Positions 11,540 to 25,100 of a stretch of 64,000 bases of DNA are shown here, piece by piece; within the stretch, counting starts at the first letter, position 1, and each line of letters begins with the position of its first letter. The position numbers were made by a program, and so were the translations under genes. This stretch comes from Wuchereria bancrofti (taxonomy: Eukaryota > Nematoda > Chromadorea > Rhabditida > Onchocercidae): positions 3,213,824-3,277,823 of the forward strand of contig SSBO01000003.1 of assembly GCA_005281725.1 (NCBI GenBank), written 5' to 3'. The notes beneath the pieces are model-generated. The model searched no databases. It was not told the origin of the DNA and worked only from the letters and a program-made list of their open reading frames with translations.

Positions 11540-14500
11540 TATCTATCTACATATGTCGCAATTAAATTAATTAAATTAGTTCTCGAGAATGATTGAGATA
11601 GAGATGAATGATAGATATTAGTGAGGAATTAAATGAATAAGGAGTTAGAAGAGACAGGTTTACAACAGTTCAATCATTTAGCTCAGTGATTAAATAACCA
11701 ATCAACTGTACTGTACAAATGTCAACAATCATCAAATTTACCTCTTCATCTTCCCTCTCCTCCTCTTCCTATTCCTCCTCCATGTCCTTCTACTCCTCAT
11801 CTATCATCACTACTACCATCTTTTCCTTCACAATTTCTCATAAATTTGCATTTTGTTTTATTGTTGTTATTGTATTTTTCAATTGCCTCTCCTACAAACG
11901 ATATGTTTGTTGTAGAATGTTGCAATTTGCATTTTTAAATTTGTTATAAATTTCAATAGGCAAAGTGATCGAATATTTCAATGATTCAATAACACAATGT
12001 CGAAGGAAAAGGATGAAATTATGATAAAGTTCATCTTCATCATAACTTAAATAAATCATGCATAACATGATAATATTAAAAATTCTAATGCAAAATAGAT
12101 ATTGATAAGTGTATTATCATGATGATATCTTGTGCTATTGTTGGGATTTTTTTCCCTTAAATAAATGTTTTACCTTAAAGCAATGATTTTCAATATTAAT
12201 TTCAATCTTGCAAAGATCAGTTTTCAATTTCAATCTTTTCAGTGAAAAAAAAAAATACCATTTTGTCAATCCATGCATATTATTGTAATTGAAACACATT
12301 ATTATGCATAATACGGTGCTATGATATGCAATTGAACAAATTTAAATTTTAAATTTGACAAATTTACTGTGGCACATAATTCTACTCCAACAAATTGGCC
12401 TATATTCATCTTTCTCTTCCTCTTCCTCCTCAAATAATAATATGATGAATGCATATATTACAATTATTATTGATGAATATTTGAAATAGAGTAAGAGAAA
12501 TAGCATAGGATTAAGAGAGAATTTTGCACAAATATATAACAATTTGATATATAATTTTAATTGTACCATTATTATAATTTAACTTTATTTACAATTTATG
12601 AATAAATTTAATAATTTGAAATGCTATCAAAAAAAATTGACACAGTTTTTAATTTCAATTTTAACAAATACTTAACTCCATTTTACATTTCACGTTATTC
12701 AAACAAAGACTAGAGCAAAATTTTGCAATTAGGAATGACGTAACAAGTTATTGTCTTGAATTTCAATTTAGATCAGTAAGAGAAGGTGATGAAAGTTAAT
12801 GATGAAAAAAAAAAGCAATTGTCAATGACCTGTCATTAACTCCTTTCATGTTTGAAAAAATAACATCAAATTACTTCTGTTATAACGATCCATTAATTTG
12901 ACTGCCCGATAGTGTAGGGATATCGCAAACAATTCTTAATTATAAAAATCTTATCATTATCAGTGAATGATTATATCAACTATTACTGTTGTTATTTTTA
13001 CTATTATTAATTATAGAGGATTAGTATCACTATTACTATTATTAATTATTGCTGTCATCATTATCATTGTTAATTGTTACTATCGGCACCACTACTGCTA
13101 CTACTAGTAGCACTACTATTATCGTTCATTATCATTGTTGTTATTATTGTTAATTACAATTTATTAGTGTTATTGGTCAGCTGAAGCAAAATCATATGCT
13201 CTTATCACTAATTGATAATTTAATCAAAATATTTTCGCTACTTATAGGTATCGAATTATTCCAAAATGACTATTACCAGTATGACATTACATAGAATGTT
13301 ATTTTAATAACGAATTGAACGTAAGCTAAACGACCGGACCGGATACTTCCGATTTATTCCTGTTAATAATGAATGCATAGATATCAGAAATTATCAAACT
13401 TTTTGAGAAAAGAACAATTCTCATAAAATTACAAGAAAGTAGAGCTAATTAAAAAAATTATTTGAACAATGTGAAAATTTCTAGCTTTCAAGAAAATTTT
13501 TGTTTAATTTAACTAAATCTATCAATGATTGGTGATAAATCAACAATATTTTGCAACAATATGATAAATCAACATGATAATCAATAATAGCAAAAATTCC
13601 TCATAGAAATAAATGAAATTAATTTTGATATAAATATATTTAATTTGTTGATAGAAAGTAAAGAAAGAAGAAAATTATGCTACTTGCATATTTGTTTATT
13701 TAAAAGTTAAAAATTTCGAGCATTTCCTGTACACTAAAATTTCTACTTTTTTTTGTCACTCCTAAGATTTAGAATATTCCATAACAAATTTCATTATTTC
13801 TTGTAATTAAAACATTTCATCTCACATCAAATTTTGCAACATTTTGTTGCATAATATTGATTGGAATCAAAAAATTGAAAATAAACTTTCCTATTATCAC
13901 ATACCACATTACCCCATTGTCACATTATCATCACATAATACTATCCCTACCATAATTTTCTATGTCACAGCTTTAATTAGTATTTTTCATAATTTAATTA
14001 GCATAATTTTCCTTTTTCTATTCTAGTTTCATAATTTTATATCGAAATTGTTTTTATTAATGATATAATATCCCTCCGTTAACAAACCAATCCTTGCAAA
14101 TAAGGCTATTTGCCTTGTAAGTATTTGTCATTTTAACACTTAGAAATCAAATCTTGTCAATTAAACTGAAAGAAAAAAATATGCAGAAATGTTGATAAAT
14201 GTCAGCTTCCTATATATTTTTACATTCCATTTAATTTTGACTAAAATTATCACTAACAATTTCTTCTTCCTATTAATTAAAATACGAAAAATTATATGAT
14301 TGGATGACTGAGATGTTGAATCGTTTTGATGATATGTGAAATTTTGATATGTAATTCTACCATATGCATTTGAGATGGAAGCACTACAATTTTCCACGCA
14401 TCATTAAAAATTGAATTTAATTTAAAACATCTTTAAAATGGAAATACATTTATAAACAATTAAACAACAATACAAAGTAGCAATTGATTCTTTAAGGGAT

Positions 14501-15403
14501 AAAAAGAACAGAAAACAGAAAAACTGAAGGAAAACAAATGATGTTGGATAAAATTTTATCAAAAACAAAATTAAGTTTGATGGTATCAGAAATGAGCATG
14601 CATATACTTGAAAATTATACTACATACTATCTTTTGAGTGCTTTCTAATAGTGGCAAAAAAATATTGCTTAATTTTTCAAAACACCTTAATTAAAAATAT
14701 GAAGAATTTGTGGAATTTAAACAATCTTCCATTCTATTAGACAATTATAGTTTGCTCACGAAATTTTCTTTTTTTTGTATGAAATGGAAGAATTAATTTA
14801 TCATAGAAAAATCAGTGAAAATCATTATTTGAAATTGTAAATTTCCCGCAGTGAAATTGAGCAGAATGTAATGATAAAATTTTTTCATATATATTTTGAA
14901 AATTTGGATGAATGATAAAATGATAAAATTTAGATAATGTGAAACCCGTGTAATGATAAAGGGAATAGAAATTGAGCAAGCAACCTGCAATAAGTTAAAT
15001 ACAATGTGCATAATTAATCATTACTATGACAATGAAATATCCACCTAATAATAGATTTACTTTATGCGATTTTTTTTATTGATTACATATTTTTATTGAT
15101 TACAATAAAATCTATTTAAACATTATTCCTTCTACACATTGTATTCGCATACAATAATAATAATAACAATAACAATAACAACAATACGTAATAAATGTTC
15201 AACTTCTGTAAATTTCACAAAAGCTGTTCAATTTTATGCATTCTTATTGGTATCTTTTCTTTAGTATCCTCAGTAACTTCCAGAAAGGTTTGTGTGTTAA
15301 TCATGATAGTGACTATTTGATGTAATTTCTATTTAAAAAAATTCATCCCAAAAAACAATCTTGAAACATCATCTGTACTATTTCTAGCTTTCTTTTCATC
15401 GTT
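11540..15403. other. Intergenic region downstream of SZT2
   Basis: No supported gene over 3.9 kb. Contents seen: a Ser-rich low-complexity open frame (11719-11949, plus), an ATT/ACT trinucleotide-rich tract at about 12970-13150, and ordinary AT-rich sequence. The 3' end of SZT2 probably lies in the last few hundred bases. Confidence 0.5.
12970..13150. repeat. ATT/ACT trinucleotide-rich tract
   Basis: Degenerate runs of ATT, ACT and GTT triplets (for example ACTACTGCTACTACTAGTAG). A decayed microsatellite; no coding support. Confidence 0.6.
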
Positions 15404-18400
15404 TTAATTCATTGAGCTAATATGCACTAAATTCATCCAAGTAGAAGAAGCAGCACAACGAACTAATTCATTGAATTGCTCTCGTACTGAATGATCTGCT
15501 TCCATCAATAATGAACCAGATTCATTGCATTTACGCTCCTAAAAAAAAGAAAAAAACAGTAATTCAGTAATAAATGAAATTCTAATTTAAACTGCAATTT
15601 TCTAAAATCAATCCCATCTTTTTTTAGCTGCTATATTTATTAAGGATGTAATTAATACATAACATCAATTAAAATAACATTTTTTTTTTCATACAGAAGA
15701 GAACGAAAAGATAATAGCTGCTATTATCCTAAAATTTAAGTTGTGAAGGACATAAGGAAAGTTTTATTCCCTTCTTACCGATATTTATGATCTAGAACAA
15801 GTTTTGTTCTTAATGAAAATCCTTTAAAAAGAACACAACAGAAGAGAAAATACCTTTGCAAGTAATTTCATTTGCAAAGGTTCATCATTTTGAGCTGTGA
15901 AAAGAAATACGTCTTGTTGAGCTTCAGGAGTGATGATCACAAGATGCTGTAAATGTAATGTGTACTATCAAATTCAATTTTTAAATTTATTTCATTGATA
16001 AAATAAAAACTGCCGATAACAATGTGTACAAATGAACTTTTACCTCATAATTCTCATGGTGTTAAATGTCAGAAAATTTTCAGTTATAGTTAGTGCTATA
16101 TTGCACAGGAGTAACGAAACACCATGGAAAAAATAAATAAAATATATGTAATCTGTAATCGGATTTCCAAAATTTTTCAATTATTTCCTTCCCATATAAA
16201 TTCTATTTAGATCGCATTAACAATCAAAGTAATGAAAACATATTAACGATCAGTTAAACTAAAAATAAAAGAAAGACTACTCTTTACGAAATTCCAACTC
16301 TTAAATCTTTGGATTTATGACATCGGATTAAAATTCGAAATTTCGATTTGGAAAAAAATATAATTCATTTTTTCTTTTTTCGTTTTCTTCCTATATTCTC
16401 TTGTCTTCCTACTATTCTTTTTCTTTCCGTTGTGTAGTCTAATATACTTCCTCCACTATCCACTTTAATCCTAAATCAAGCTCAGCTACCATGACCTCCG
16501 AAAGTTCAATTTGAAAGATTTGATAAATCAAGAAAACTGTACTATAAGTCTTATAAAATAAAAATTAATGATTTCTAAAAGAAATACCTCCTTCACGGAT
16601 GAACAGAATAATCGACATTTTTGCAGACCAAAATGCTGAATAAGCAACTTGAAGAAAAGTCCAGAATTCAGATTACTGACCAGTGAGTCCAATAATGGTT
16701 CATAATTAGTCAGTGATTCAGATTTAACATAACCCAATAAATTGTCTACATCTGTAGTTGTAAGAGATGTTGAAAGTGCCAGCCGTAATACTGATGTTAC
16801 ATCACTACTGTGACGAGCTAATAGCTTCCATTGTTCGGTCACTTCAACAGTTTCACGTTTTGTCACATGTTTTTCCAGCATGTCATCCCAAAGCTGAAAT
16901 AGAAAGCAAGAAAGGTAAGGTTAAAACTTTTTGGATAGAGACCATTATGCTATACAAAGTTAAATAATAGCGAAAAAAAATTAATTCTGTAATATATTTA
17001 TATCAAGCATTAAATTAACGTAAGAAGTATAGAACGAAAGCTGTTTTACCTTGTATCCACTTTAGTTGTAATAATAAATCAAAATGCTTGGCGCTGTGAG
17101 AAGTAATAGCATTTATGTTCAAAAATATCAAGCAGAGTTATAGAAGTTCTGTGACTTTGAAAAAAAGACGTAAATGACGTAAGATAAGAGTAAATATAAC
17201 TTTAAATTTACCTGATTCCTTTTGCAATGCCATACAGCATCCTCAATTATCATTTGTAGCTTACGTTTATAATGCATTACACTATCTTCTAGTTCTTTTT
17301 GCAATCTTTTCTGCCGTCTACTCATGTAATAGATGTAAAATGCTTGTTCACGTGGCACTATTACAGGTGGATCTGACAGTCTGATGCCACCTACGAAAAA
17401 AAAAGAAATTTGAGCAAAATTACACTGTCAAATTTTATCTTCAAATTTCATTTTGTGAAGAAAACAATATTTTATGATAAATATAAAACAGGCTAAATCA
17501 GCAAAGTATACATCTTTTAATGAATGTCAAATACGGTGGAATTCCGGAAAAACATATACCTCGGAAATTTGGTCGTATCTTGCGATGTCTCAAAGGTGCA
17601 TTGTTTTGAATAGATAATTTTTGTGTTTTTGCCTTTGGTATCTGTGTTTTTTCATTTGACATTGAATGACATTCATCTAATTTCATTCCTGCAAAATTCA
17701 CTACTTTTCTAAAATATGATTTAAATACAAATTCAATTACAAAAAATTGAAAGAAATCAAATAAGAATGATCCTAATAATAAATCACTGTCATAAATATA
17801 TGTATTAACATAAGCGCTCACAAAACGTCCTTTTCAACATATTATTTTAGGAATATACTTTCTTATCCGAAATAAATGAAATTTTTATTTCATTAAATTA
17901 AACTATAGAAGTAATTAAATAGATGGAAATTTTTTTCTAAAACACTTTTCTTTAGCAACATTGGATCATAACAACATGAATACGCAAACTCTTATATTAA
18001 CCATTTGAATAATTGCGCGGAAGTGCTGCTTCTTTCGGTGATCCATTATTGTCGCCACTATGACATCTTCGTCTGGTATGAGTGATCGGTGCACACCATG
18101 CATTGTTGGAATTACTACATAATTTTTTATATTGATAATTTTAAGTTAAAAATAAATGTCAACGTTAAGGTGAGAATAATTCGAAAAATTATGACCAAAA
18201 TTTCGAATGAATTATGCAAATGATACGTTTGAATGTATGGATATTAGTAATTTACCGTTTTATTTACAGAATATTCGGAATTAGGCTTTCATTTTTATAA
18301 GGACTCCAAGATTACAGCACTTTTATAACAATATAAGTGCAAACAGAAATGAAAAATTGCCAGCATAGTTAATGTGATTTTCAATTAACATTTTGAATTA

Positions 18401-19106
18401 CTATGAAATAACGAAATGTAATTCGAAATAAATTAAAAATCGACTTACTTCTGTGTTGCAATGCCTTCAGTACTTTTTCGATAGCTATCCGTGTTGCAGT
18501 CTACATTCAAACCTTCGAGTTTTTTAAATTCACCACTTATTTTTGCATCATGTTTACAATTCGCATCTAGCTCCAAATTCTCGACTAGTGGATCAGCTAA
18601 ATAAACTTAATCAAATTTCATAAAAAACTGACACATATAATCAAATATTTCTTCACCAAATAATAATAATCCCCAATAAATAATAAGAAGAAGCATAAAA
18701 TAACATAATAATTAAGGCATTTGAAAAAAAACTGACTTATTTCATGCGAAACCAACATAACATAGAATTTTATATTCAATGTTTTTGTAGCGTAAAGTTG
18801 GTTTTCATGAACTATTGTTCGAATTTCCTTATAGGCGAATCCAAAACAATCCTAAAGTATTCAAAGGAAAAGTTACAAAAAAAGTCAATGAAAAATTTTT
18901 ATGAAAAAGAAAGCGAAGAAAAAGTTAAAGAAAGTTTTTACCGTATCATCTTCCGCAACAATCATAAATTGCCCAGGCATATCTATTTCAATTGTTTTCA
19001 AACGTACTATACGCCAGTTATGACGTTTTTCATCCAATAGGTATTCCCAAACTTTCTGATTTGTTACGGGCAGATTGGGAAATGTTATCTGGAAATGAAG
19101 ATTTTT

Positions 19107-19146
<40 letters not shown>

Positions 19147-22100
19147 TTTCATATATACATCCAAAAAAAATATCGTTTCTTCATTCTTCTTTAACTATGG
19201 TTAAATAATATAGATATGCAGAGATTTTTGTAAATTTCCGATAAACTTACTTTTTCTTCATATATACAGTTACAAGCATAAGGTGGACGACAATTATAGT
19301 ACTGCAAAAAATCAGTTAAAAACTCGTTCGTATTGTATCCGTAATTGAAAAGAACCTGAAAATGATACAGTAGGATATTATTTATTTGTATTTCCACTTG
19401 CTATCTTCAAGTATTCAGATCATCATTGAGGACATGACACAGAACATTCTACTGACTTCGCTAATATGTACTTATCAAAGAATATTAGAAATGTAAAATG
19501 AGATTTAACATCGTAATCCATACAGTCTTCATCAAATTATACACTGTCAATTTGATCTTGTGAATAGTAAATAACTTCTTACAAGCAATGACTCTAAATA
19601 CAGTTAATTTGACCATCATTCCATTAAGATAATACGAAGTAAATAATTTTAAATAAATAATTTTTTATACCTGCTGTCCACCAATTAAATATGTAGCAAC
19701 CATACGTAAATGGAAATCATATGTAAATGAATGAACGTGAGCCTTTGATATAATGCTATCTTTCAATGCATAAAGGTCTCTTTGATCATTATAATCGAAA
19801 TTCTTATCACACTTTATTCTTAATCGATTTAACTGTGCAACATTCCAAAGCAAATATTGAACACTGAAATTTCGAAGATCTGATAAATCTTTTGAAAGAA
19901 TGTCGAAAGAATAATTAAAATGTCTGTCGATTTTGGTGTCAAATGTAAATGTTAGAACGGAAAGCTTGTTGAAAGTTTTTCGAAAACTGATATGCTTAAT
20001 ACATGTAAAAGATCAAAATAAATTTAGCTGAACAGTGAAAAATCAAGAATGAATGGTTTTGATTCATAAATATAAAAATTGAGTTCAGTTTCAACAAACC
20101 TGAAATGTGGCTCAATGATTGTAATATGAACGAATAAAATACCACCATCATAAGCCTTATACATCCATACGTTAGGTGATGATTCGGTATTCTGGAATTT
20201 AATAGACTGATATAACGATTATCTCAGTTGTCATCTAACAGCATCTTATAAAAAAAATGAATTCGCATTCACTTCACAAAATAAAAATTACTTAGCAAAA
20301 CTTTATACAAGAAAAAAAAATTGGAATTAGGCAATTTAAAATTAGACAACTTAAAATTAAAACAAAATTAATAGAATTCGTTATCTAAAAAATATACCTG
20401 CATATCATAGTGCAAACCGTACCGAGCACCCGCTTGTCCTGTTATAGGTGTAACGTCCAACAACGTTAGTCCATTTTTCGTTAGATATTTCACATAACTC
20501 TAAAAAAAACTTAGAAGATCAATGTTCTTCAATTTTCAAAGTAAAAAAATGCTGATAACTTTTTTATTCATCCCACAAATTCAGCATGTTTTTATAATTT
20601 CAATTATATTCATCCTTTTGCAGCTTAAATAACTAGAATTTACAAATTCACAACTTAACTGAGATCCGTAAACATAATCAATATTACTTAAGAAAAAATG
20701 CAATTTATTCATCGTTAAGGAGAAAATTTTTATCGTTATAAATATTTGAAATAGCTCGTCAACTTCAAAACCTTTCTAAAACAAACTTAAGCAAATATTT
20801 TGTGGAATTTTATGGAAAAACAATCCGACAGAAGCATTTACCTCAACGAGCATAAACTGTATCTTCAGACAACACGGTTCATCCTCTTCTAAATTTTTTG
20901 TTAACTTTCGTAATGTACGATCCGATGAATGCAATAATGCACTGAAGGTATTTGAACGCGTTGTGCGCATCTGAAAGATTCATAGTGAAATAATAGGATA
21001 CATTTTACTTTAATAGGATATATCTTACATTACTTTGGAACACAACAACTGGAAGAATCGAATAATTTCAGCATATTTTAATTCTTATATAGGCAACTTC
21101 ATTTATTTCTTTTCTCACTTATGTAGAATTTAAAGTAGTGTCAAAAGTAAAAAAGTCTTTACCCAAAAAATTTCAAGTATTATCAAAGTTTCAATCATTT
21201 TATCCTTTATGAGTTTTATTTTGCCTAAAAAAATGAACGGAATTTTTAGAGTCAAGCTTTAATCTGATTATGAAATTACTTATCGCAAAAGATTCTTTTC
21301 ATCTTAAAATGCTGCGGTACAAACTAATCTAAATAGCGGTACTGATCATCATCCTGGACATATCAGTGTTTAGAGTCTGGAAAAAGATTTATTTGGGACA
21401 GGTTTTATTTTATCGCCAGGCAATAATATTGTTACGATGGATTTACATGTGACATTGAAGTGTTTTCGAGAAGTGACGTTTTCGAACCACTGACATGTCT
21501 CGATGGTAAATCGGCTATCACTGCCTGTTTAAAACTGAAATGAAAGATTAAAAAAAATCTAGTCACAATTCTAAATTCAAGAATGATATCAGGAAAAATA
21601 GTTCACTGACTGCAAATTGCATTTACGTGGTAATGATTCTTAAAACTAATTACTTTTGATCGAATTCATAAACTGATTTGCTGTTTAAATTCAAGAATCA
21701 ATCGGGAAAGTTAAAAATATATCTTGTTCTCTGCTCAAATAATCTCTGTTGTTAAAAATACTTCCTTTACCAAAATTAAAGCTGTTCATCTTGAAAAAAT
21801 CATTAGAAATCATAATTGAACTAACCAAAAAAGATTAAAAGATATAAATATTTTTACCTCATTGCATTTTCCGTTCCTCTTCGAACAACTGCTACTAATT
21901 TACGCCATTTTGGAAAAAGTAACAGAGGTGAACGAACAAAATGTACTATCCGACTATGAGAAACAATTTTCAGTAAATCAGATTCTCTGATTTCATGAGT
22001 TCCACTCATCAATTCACTGTGTATCCGATTGAACTTCTCGCAGTTGTGAAGCATTGATTTCATCTATTATTTATAAAATAAAACAAGTGATGGAACACTG

Positions 22101-25100
22101 AAGCATGATGACGCAGTAAATTGTTTAACAAATTAAAAGCTCGCATTTAGACCCTAGATTTCGAAATTCATTAAAACATATTGAAATAAGTAAAAAAGTA
22201 GGATTTATTAAGATAAATAATATGCATAAAAATTTTCCCACTTAATAGAAATTTCGCGAATTTTCTAAATCTTGAGTTCCTATTTGTTGCTGAAATTTAG
22301 ATATGTAGAGAATTAAAAAGTTGATTTCATGCAATCAGAAAAAAGAAGTTGTTGTCGAATAGGAATATTTCAAATACTAATTTCAAAATTTTTCGTTTTC
22401 TGTTCACAACAACATAGCACCTAAGACAAAAGATACTACGAAGAACAAAAAGTCGTTTTCCAATTAAATGATAGATGTTAATCAAATTTTCATATTAACT
22501 CATGAAGAATTATAAAACCAAAACTTTTAGACGAAACAATTTCTCAATCTATTATCTGATAGTTTTCTTTTTTTTTCTAAAATCTTACATACTTATCAAA
22601 ATAAGCAATTGACGGAAATACCATTTTTTCAAGGAAAACCATCTGAGAGCACTGATCTTCGAACAGGTTATCACTATTCAAATTAAGTGGTAAAAAAGCC
22701 AAGGTTGTATGCCGATAGAGATGCATTATTGGTTCAGCTTGGATGTAATGCGTTCCGCTCACTAATCTGTAAAAATATATTTCAAATCTTTTCATCAAAC
22801 ACTGGCAATAATTCTGTTTTGTTGATTACTCAGTACATTGTATCAGTATTTTTGGTCTATGTATTTAATGTTTTTAGGCCGATATTTAGCGCCACATATA
22901 ATTTGCAATTTATACGTGCACACAGTTTTTGAATAATTGTTGTTTAAATCAAAAAGTAAAAATATTTTTAAAAAATGCCTATGTATACAATGCGATAATC
23001 TTATTTACATTAAAATAAATTCTTCCTTGCACAGTTAAAAATATATTTCAAGTGCGCAGAAAACAGTATATTTTCTGGACCGTAACAAAACATGAAATAA
23101 GACAAAATCTAGTTAACAAAATTTACAAGTTTAGCTAAAGCTTGCAATTTAAACTTGTTAATCTTATTCGGATTAAAAAGTTAGGACTTTGTTTAAAATA
23201 ATAAAAGCAAAAGTTTGTTTCTATGTCATGGTTGTCACACATAAAGGAATCTTATGATCAGATTTATAGCAGATCTTTTTACTTTCCAACTTATCCTAGT
23301 CTACCATAACTGAAGAACAGTAAGTAAAAAAAATGATAAGATAGTTATTGTACACAAAAAAATGATAAGACAGTTATTGAGCTTTACCTCTATAAATAGT
23401 TTCTTGAAATATTCACCAGATTCAAGGCGATTTTTTTTTTCCAAATTATTAAGCAGACGAATTTATCATTTGTTAATATATATCTTACGATATGTTGCTT
23501 TTAAGATGTCCTCCTCTGATAACAACTATTTGTGACAACATCAAGTATGTTGAATTTACTTCAAAATGGTCCTAAGAAATTTCAAGATGCTATAAAAGTT
23601 CCAAAAATATTTGAGTCTGTTAATAAACCAAAGTCAAAAAATTGCTTCTAATCAGAAAGGTACCTTTTATCGAAATGAATAGATCCATGCTGTGGAATTT
23701 CATATTCACTCAACAGCTCACTGTTTAGCCAAACCAATTCTTCACCTGTTGGAGTAATCCGACCAGATAAATGTGTTACACCCATTTTATGTAAACCAAT
23801 TTCTCGAAGTAATCTCGATCGGGCATTCTGCCACGATAATACGTTTGCGACCATTTGATAAACTTGTTCTGCGGCATCCGACGAATAATTGTACAGATAT
23901 AAGGTTGCCTATTAAATAAATTTGCTTCATAAACTAATGAATTAAAAATAGTAATTTGCAAGTTAAAGTTAAAAAACTTTAGTATGCAAAACAGAGTGAG
24001 ATATCTTATAAAACTTTCCAAAAATGTCCTGCAAAATATAGTTTATACAGTGCATCAAATATTTCTAGAAAAAAAAAAGAATTTCGTAATTTCTCTATTT
24101 CGATCTAGAACAAGGAAAGATTGAGGAGAATATTATCTTATCTAATTATCTTTATCCATTCTGTCATTGTTTCTTAAATATTTAAGTTGGATATTACAAA
24201 ATTTTACCGATTCTAGTCCAAATAAACGGGACAATTTTATTCTATTTTGAGAAAAAGACGTATAAATTACCGTTTCACCTTTCGACAATAGATATAACAG
24301 ATGTTGTCTTGGGACAAATGGAGCTATTTGTGGTAAAAAACGCATTGAGCTAGCTGAAAAGTAAGGTGATTAGCAGTAGTTTTAAACAGCCGGAAAAATA
24401 ATCATAGCTGTTCAATGACAAATACTCTACTATTTTATCCAGTTGTTTATCACGAATATAGCCAAACCTTAATCAAATAAACTCACCGCAAACTATTTTA
24501 ATAATATCATCACCAGAAGTTTTGATAAATTAATGATCTAAAATCAAACCATTCGCCGATTAAGCACCCGCTGATTTGAAGGAGACAAACATAATTTCAT
24601 TATAATCAACGTAATAAATGCTTAACCTCAAAATTAATGGATAATAGTGATGGCTTTCGACAAAAAAAGTACTCAGACCTTTTTGATCATGTAAGACTTC
24701 TTCAACAGCTGTTGGCATAATATTTGAGCGTGAATCTGCGCCATATTTCAATATTGCCTCTGAATATTGGTGATTGTAAGCAAGCATTATTAGTGAAGGT
24801 TCTTCATTTTCGCCCGCAATTATTCGACCACTATCATTCTGAAATATAAAAAAATTTTTTTTTGGGATCAATGTTGAAATTAATAAAGACAGGAATAATT
24901 TGCGATTTCAACTGGTGATCGATGAAAATTATAACAATCAATCAATCAGTTTTCTTTTCCCTTCTTAACCAATTAATTAAGCCATGATATGACAAATTTG
25001 TTGGAAGTGAGGTAAAGAAATGCAATACAGAAAAATAAAATTTTTAAACATGGAATTTCCTAAAAAACGAAGGAAGGAAATTGAAATAAAAAAAAAAAAA

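Noticed and set aside
11719..11949. Plus-strand Ser-rich open frame
   Set aside because: Low-complexity TCC/TCT repeats with an AT-rich tail; no splice or family support.
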